64,000 bases of DNA, taken from the NCBI GenBank assembly GCA_001604135.1, contig LVAT01000013.1:1-64000 (forward strand), given 5' to 3'. Below the pieces are notes generated by a model. The model saw only the letters and a program-made list of their open reading frames with translations, was not told the origin of the DNA and did not search any database. The position numbers and the translations under genes were made by a program. Positions 60,529 to 64,000 of the stretch are shown here, piece by piece. Each line of letters starts with the position of its first letter. The first letter of the stretch is position 1. This stretch comes from Clostridiales bacterium Firm_14. GTDB lineage: Bacteria > Bacillota > Clostridia > Saccharofermentanales > Saccharofermentanaceae.

Positions 60529-62594
60529 GCAGTAACAAAAACACAAAGATCAAGTTCCATCAGATCCTTTCCCTGGTGCTCGCAGCGCTGACCGTTATCT
60601 TCCTTGTTTTCTACGGTTCGCTTCCTGTGAGCTACGATTATGAGGTCGGCTCGATCGCAGGTCAGGATATTTATGCGACAAGAACTTTCGCAGATTCATA
60701 TGAGACACAGAGAAGAGCGATTATCGCCAAGAATACCGTTGACGATATTTTCGTAAGGTCTGAGAAGCAGTCGCAGGAATTCGTTGATAACGTTGACGAA
60801 TTCTTTGACCTTGCCAACCAGATCAGAAAGAGTTCTCAGTCAACTGATCTTCAGGCTCCGCTGTCTCCGTCATCTGCTGCTTACCAGTTGTCCGTAAATG
60901 TTGAACAGACACTTGGCAAGAAGATCGAACCGGAGAATCTTACGGTATTCTTCGAGATGAGTAATTCGACATTTACTTATATCAGAGAGAAGACTACCGC
61001 AATTGCCGAGCTCGTAATGCTTGGCGATGTAAATGATGCGATCCTTCCCACGAAGATCACGGAACAGATCAATACCTTCTGCGAGTCCAATCCTTCGTAT
61101 TCAAAGTTCGCTGATTCAATGTTTGCGGTACTTATAACGATCCTTGAACCCAACACCGTTTACGATGAGAAGGCGACGGAAGACGCTGCAAACAATGCTT
61201 ATAACGCAGTCTTAAATGAGCCCGTAATGATCGAGAAGGGTACGAAATTAGCTGAAGCAGGTTCCATCATCGACGAACACGTTTTCAGTAATCTCGTTGA
61301 ACTCGAGCTCATCAGAGACCAGTCTTTCAACCTCGTCATTTTCGCGAGAGTCGCGATCTACGTATTGATAATCTCTGGCGTCATACTTGCTTATCTTAAT
61401 ATTGAGCGAAAGAAGCTTAAGGTCGAGACACCTGTATTCTACCTTATGATCATCACAGCGCTGATCACTATCGGTACTTCGGTCTATCTTTCGTCTATTT
61501 CGTCTCTTCTTTGTATCGTCATATTCTTTGCGGCTGTAAGCTCGACTTATTTGGGCACGCAGAACGGCATCATCCTGTCAGTAATGAATCTTCTGTTCAT
61601 CTGGCCGATGTACTCTTTTGATCCTGAATTATTCTTTATCAATCTCGTCGGAATCATACTCTGTTCGATCTTTGCGGGCAGAACAGATAAGATCGTAAAT
61701 AATGCTTCGCTTATTTTCTTCCCGACGCTTGCCACGATCGCCACGAGTGTTGCGTATAATTTCCTCATCGGTAATACGAGAGGCGAATATTTGAATTCCG
61801 TTATCTTCACGTTTGTAAGCACTATCGCTTCGCTCGTTGCAGCTATCGGTCTCTCACCGATCTTCGAGCTCGTATGCAATGCTGCTTCACCTGTTAAGCT
61901 CATCGCGTTGAGCCAGCCTGGACAGCATATCATGAAGCGGTTGTTCCTTGAAGCTTCAGGTACGCACCAGCATTCGATGATGGTCGCTAACCTCGCAGAC
62001 TCCGCTGCCGAAGCGATCGGTGCCGACTCACTTCTTTGTAAGGTTGCTGCGTACTATCACGATATCGGTAAGCTCGAGAATCCCGAGTATTTCACTGAGA
62101 ACCAGCATGGCGGTGAGAATCCCCATGACAAGCTTACTATCATGGAGAGCGTTGCCATCATCACAAAGCATCCTGAAGACGGTGTTAAGCTCGCGAAAAA
62201 GGAAAGGCTCCCCAATGCGATCATCAAGATCATCGACGAGCACCACGGAACCACATATCCCTCTTATTTCTATAAGAAGGCTGTAGAGGATGCCAAGGCA
62301 AGAGGCTTGGAACCCCCGGATGTTAATAATTTCAGATACAGAGGCCATATACCTTCTTCAAGAGAATCTGCGATCGTAATGCTTGCTGATACCTGTGAAG
62401 CAGCAGTTAGGTCCATGAAGACATCTGATGTTGCAGGCGCTGAGCAGCTCATCAGAGTTCTCATTAGAGATAAGATCGATCAGGACCAGCTCATCAATTC
62501 CGGACTCTCTTTTGACGATGTTGAGAAGATCATCATTGCTTTCAAGCAGGTATATGCCGGCGTCTTCCACGAAAGGATCAAGTACCCTGAATGA
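60525..62594 (+). CDS. pgpH: Cyclic-di-AMP phosphodiesterase PgpH (YqfF)
   Basis: A 689-residue 7TM-HD protein. One N-terminal helix, an external domain of about 240 residues, seven helices (about 275-460) and a cytoplasmic HD domain with KRLFLEASGTHQHSMM, YYHDIGKLENPEYFTENQ and IDEHHGT. It degrades c-di-AMP and so links to wall and potassium control. It starts in the phoH stop and its own stop overlaps the ybeY-era start. Confidence 0.94.
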   Translation: MSSNKNTKIKFHQILSLVLAALTVIFLVFYGSLPVSYDYEVGSIAGQDIYATRTFADSYETQRRAIIAKNTVDDIFVRSEKQSQEFVDNVDEFFDLANQIRKSSQSTDLQAPLSPSSAAYQLSVNVEQTLGKKIEPENLTVFFEMSNSTFTYIREKTTAIAELVMLGDVNDAILPTKITEQINTFCESNPSYSKFADSMFAVLITILEPNTVYDEKATEDAANNAYNAVLNEPVMIEKGTKLAEAGSIIDEHVFSNLVELELIRDQSFNLVIFARVAIYVLIISGVILAYLNIERKKLKVETPVFYLMIITALITIGTSVYLSSISSLLCIVIFFAAVSSTYLGTQNGIILSVMNLLFIWPMYSFDPELFFINLVGIILCSIFAGRTDKIVNNASLIFFPTLATIATSVAYNFLIGNTRGEYLNSVIFTFVSTIASLVAAIGLSPIFELVCNAASPVKLIALSQPGQHIMKRLFLEASGTHQHSMMVANLADSAAEAIGADSLLCKVAAYYHDIGKLENPEYFTENQHGGENPHDKLTIMESVAIITKHPEDGVKLAKKERLPNAIIKIIDEHHGTTYPSYFYKKAVEDAKARGLEPPDVNNFRYRGHIPSSRESAIVMLADTCEAAVRSMKTSDVAGAEQLIRVLIRDKIDQDQLINSGLSFDDVEKIIIAFKQVYAGVFHERIKYPE

Positions 62595-64000
62595 GAATAG
62601 ATATAGTAAACAACGCAGAAGGTTTTTCTGAAGACAAGCTTAACGGGCTTGATGAATACATCGTAAGCTTAAGTGAAGCCGTATTAAGCGGCGATTATAC
62701 TTCGCCCCAGGTTACAAGGTCATTAAAGGACGCTTATGCAACATTGACTTTTGTAACTCCTGAAGAGATCAGAGAGATCAACAAAGAGCAAAGAGACATC
62801 GATAAAGAGACTGACTGTCTTTCTTTTCCCATGCTGGAATTAAGAGAAGGCGAGTTTATAGAGATCCCTGACAGCGGAGATTTCGAGACTGACGAAGACG
62901 GCAATCAGGTCCTCTGCTACGGTGATATCCTTATCAATCCGACGGCATGTGAAGCACAGGCTGAGAGCTACGGTCATTCTTTCGAGCGCGAGGCAACGTT
63001 CCTCATCGCTCATTCGCTTCTGCATCTTTTGGGCTACGATCACATTGAATCTGTTGACGAGAAGATCATGATCGACAGGCAGAAGAGACTCATGAGAGAT
63101 ATCGGACTTGCTTTCGATGACGAGATTCAGGACATCTATGAGATGGATAACCACAAAGACCTCATTCAGTCTGAGAACCTGATCCCTGCCGGATCTCCTT
63201 GCAAGCACTGCGGTACGGTAGCTTTGCTCGGCCGTCCGAACGTCGGAAAATCAACGCTTTTGAACTATATCACGGGCATGAAGATCGCTATTGTATCTCA
63301 TAAGCCACAGACTACAAGAACAAACATTAAGACCATCTACAATACCGAAGATACGCAGATCATCTTTACAGATACTCCGGGTATCCATAAGCCTACATCG
63401 AAGATGGGCGAGTTCATGGTCGACAGATCCTACAAGGCTGCTCTTGGTGCCGACTGCGTTGTGCTTATCGCAGACGGCAGATTCCCTGAGCCGGGCGCGG
63501 TCGAAAAGAAACTCATGGACCTCTTAAGAGAAGAGAATAAGAAGGTCATCCTTGCTATCAACAAATATGATGAAGCAGGCCAGGAAAAGCTCCTGCCGCT
63601 TACACAGAAGTATTCCGAACTCTATGACTTTGAGGACATCGTTCCGATAAGTGCCAAGACAGGAAAGAACGTTGAACTTCTGTTGTCTATCATCACGAAG
63701 ATGCTTCCCGAAGGCCCCAGGCTCTATGACAGCGAATACATGACGGACCAGACAGAGCGTGTTATCGCAGCTGAGCTCATCCGTGAGCAGGTTCTTCATT
63801 ATACGGATCAGGAGATCCCTCACGGTACTGCCGTCATCATCAATGAATTCAAGGAAAAGAATGACGACGGAGAGATCACTTCAGGCGACGACAGGACTAT
63901 GGCAGTCATTAAGGCTGACATCATCTGCAACAGGGATTCCCATAAGGCTATCATCATCGGAAAAGACGGTCAGATGATCAAGCGTATCGGTACGGCTGCA
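62591..64000 (+). CDS. ybeY-era: YbeY-Era fusion protein, cut by the window end
   Basis: One uninterrupted frame of 470 codons to the window edge. Residues 1-170 are the rRNA-maturation nuclease YbeY: DCLSFP and the zinc motif AHSLLHLLGYDH with His141, His145 and His151. After a linker containing CKHCG, residues 207-470 are the GTPase Era: GRPNVGKST (214-222), TTRTN, FTDTPGIHK, INKYD and ISAKTGKN, then the KH loop IIIGKDGQMIKRIG. About 30-40 residues of the KH end are missing. No stop, internal ribosome site or frame change lies at the join. dgkA and cdd, which separate the genes in Bacillus, are absent. Both proteins act in 16S rRNA 3'-end maturation. Confidence 0.93.
   Translation, partial: MRIDIVNNAEGFSEDKLNGLDEYIVSLSEAVLSGDYTSPQVTRSLKDAYATLTFVTPEEIREINKEQRDIDKETDCLSFPMLELREGEFIEIPDSGDFETDEDGNQVLCYGDILINPTACEAQAESYGHSFEREATFLIAHSLLHLLGYDHIESVDEKIMIDRQKRLMRDIGLAFDDEIQDIYEMDNHKDLIQSENLIPAGSPCKHCGTVALLGRPNVGKSTLLNYITGMKIAIVSHKPQTTRTNIKTIYNTEDTQIIFTDTPGIHKPTSKMGEFMVDRSYKAALGADCVVLIADGRFPEPGAVEKKLMDLLREENKKVILAINKYDEAGQEKLLPLTQKYSELYDFEDIVPISAKTGKNVELLLSIITKMLPEGPRLYDSEYMTDQTERVIAAELIREQVLHYTDQEIPHGTAVIINEFKEKNDDGEITSGDDRTMAVIKADIICNRDSHKAIIIGKDGQMIKRIGTAA

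Overview
The window is chromosomal DNA from a low-to-mid-GC Gram-positive bacterium of the class Clostridia, perhaps a gut or rumen commensal. The evidence is strong AGGAGG-type ribosome sites with TTG and GTG starts, the Firmicute cluster asp23-amaP-nusB-xseA-xseB-ispA-dxs-nadK-argR-recN, rny-ymdB, phoH-pgpH-ybeY-era, and BlaI/BlaR1-type regulators. I cannot name a genus from the sequence alone. The sporulation genes that usually sit beside recN (spoIVB, spo0A), phoH (yqfC, yqfD) and rny (spoVS) are missing from those positions, so the organism may not form spores.

Layout. 1-4.3 kb: redox enzymes (iron alcohol dehydrogenase, Gfo/Idh/MocA oxidoreductase, nitroreductase, flavodoxin-like protein) and a membrane protein. 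4.3-8.0 kb: a tyrosine recombinase, an SGNH esterase, aspartate-semialdehyde dehydrogenase behind a short structured leader, then tRNA-CAT and tRNA-Tyr. 8.5-15.7 kb: an accessory region with a lipoprotein and a run of small zinc-ribbon proteins joined to Pro-rich linkers, membrane segments or leucine-rich repeats. 15.8-20.4 kb: an AraC/GyrI regulator, then a BlaI-like repressor, a BlaR1-like membrane protease and a lipoprotein. 20.6-36.7 kb: a Fur-family regulator, a D,D-carboxypeptidase, miaB-mutS-mutL-miaA, lexA with a divergent HTH protein, gdhA, and a degenerate PP2C/SH3 membrane protein. 36.8-48.5 kb: lysC, yqeG, efp and the nusB-to-recN housekeeping cluster. 48.7-54.2 kb: a second lipoprotein and a surface O-acetylation operon (SGNH, DUF4358-like, MBOAT, DHHW). 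54.2-64 kb: a pseudouridine synthase, rny, a frameshifted zinc-ribbon gene, ymdB, lspA, rluD, phoH, pgpH and an in-frame ybeY-era fusion cut by the window end.

The best candidate for something undescribed is the BlaI/BlaR1-like operon at 16.85-20.45 kb. The sensor protease lacks the usual penicillin-binding sensor domain. In its place it carries an unrecognised C-terminal domain of about 220 residues. The same domain ends the lipoprotein encoded next door and a second lipoprotein 29 kb away. Two tandem BlaI-type operators cover the promoter, and a 12-base match to one of them lies inside the promoter of the O-acetylation operon. Together these suggest an envelope-sensing circuit with secreted or anchored partner proteins. 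Other notable items are the YbeY-Era fusion, the cluster of zinc-ribbon genes, the pseudo-PP2C receptor-like protein, the asd leader and the LexA-type operator shared by lexA and an uncharacterised regulator.
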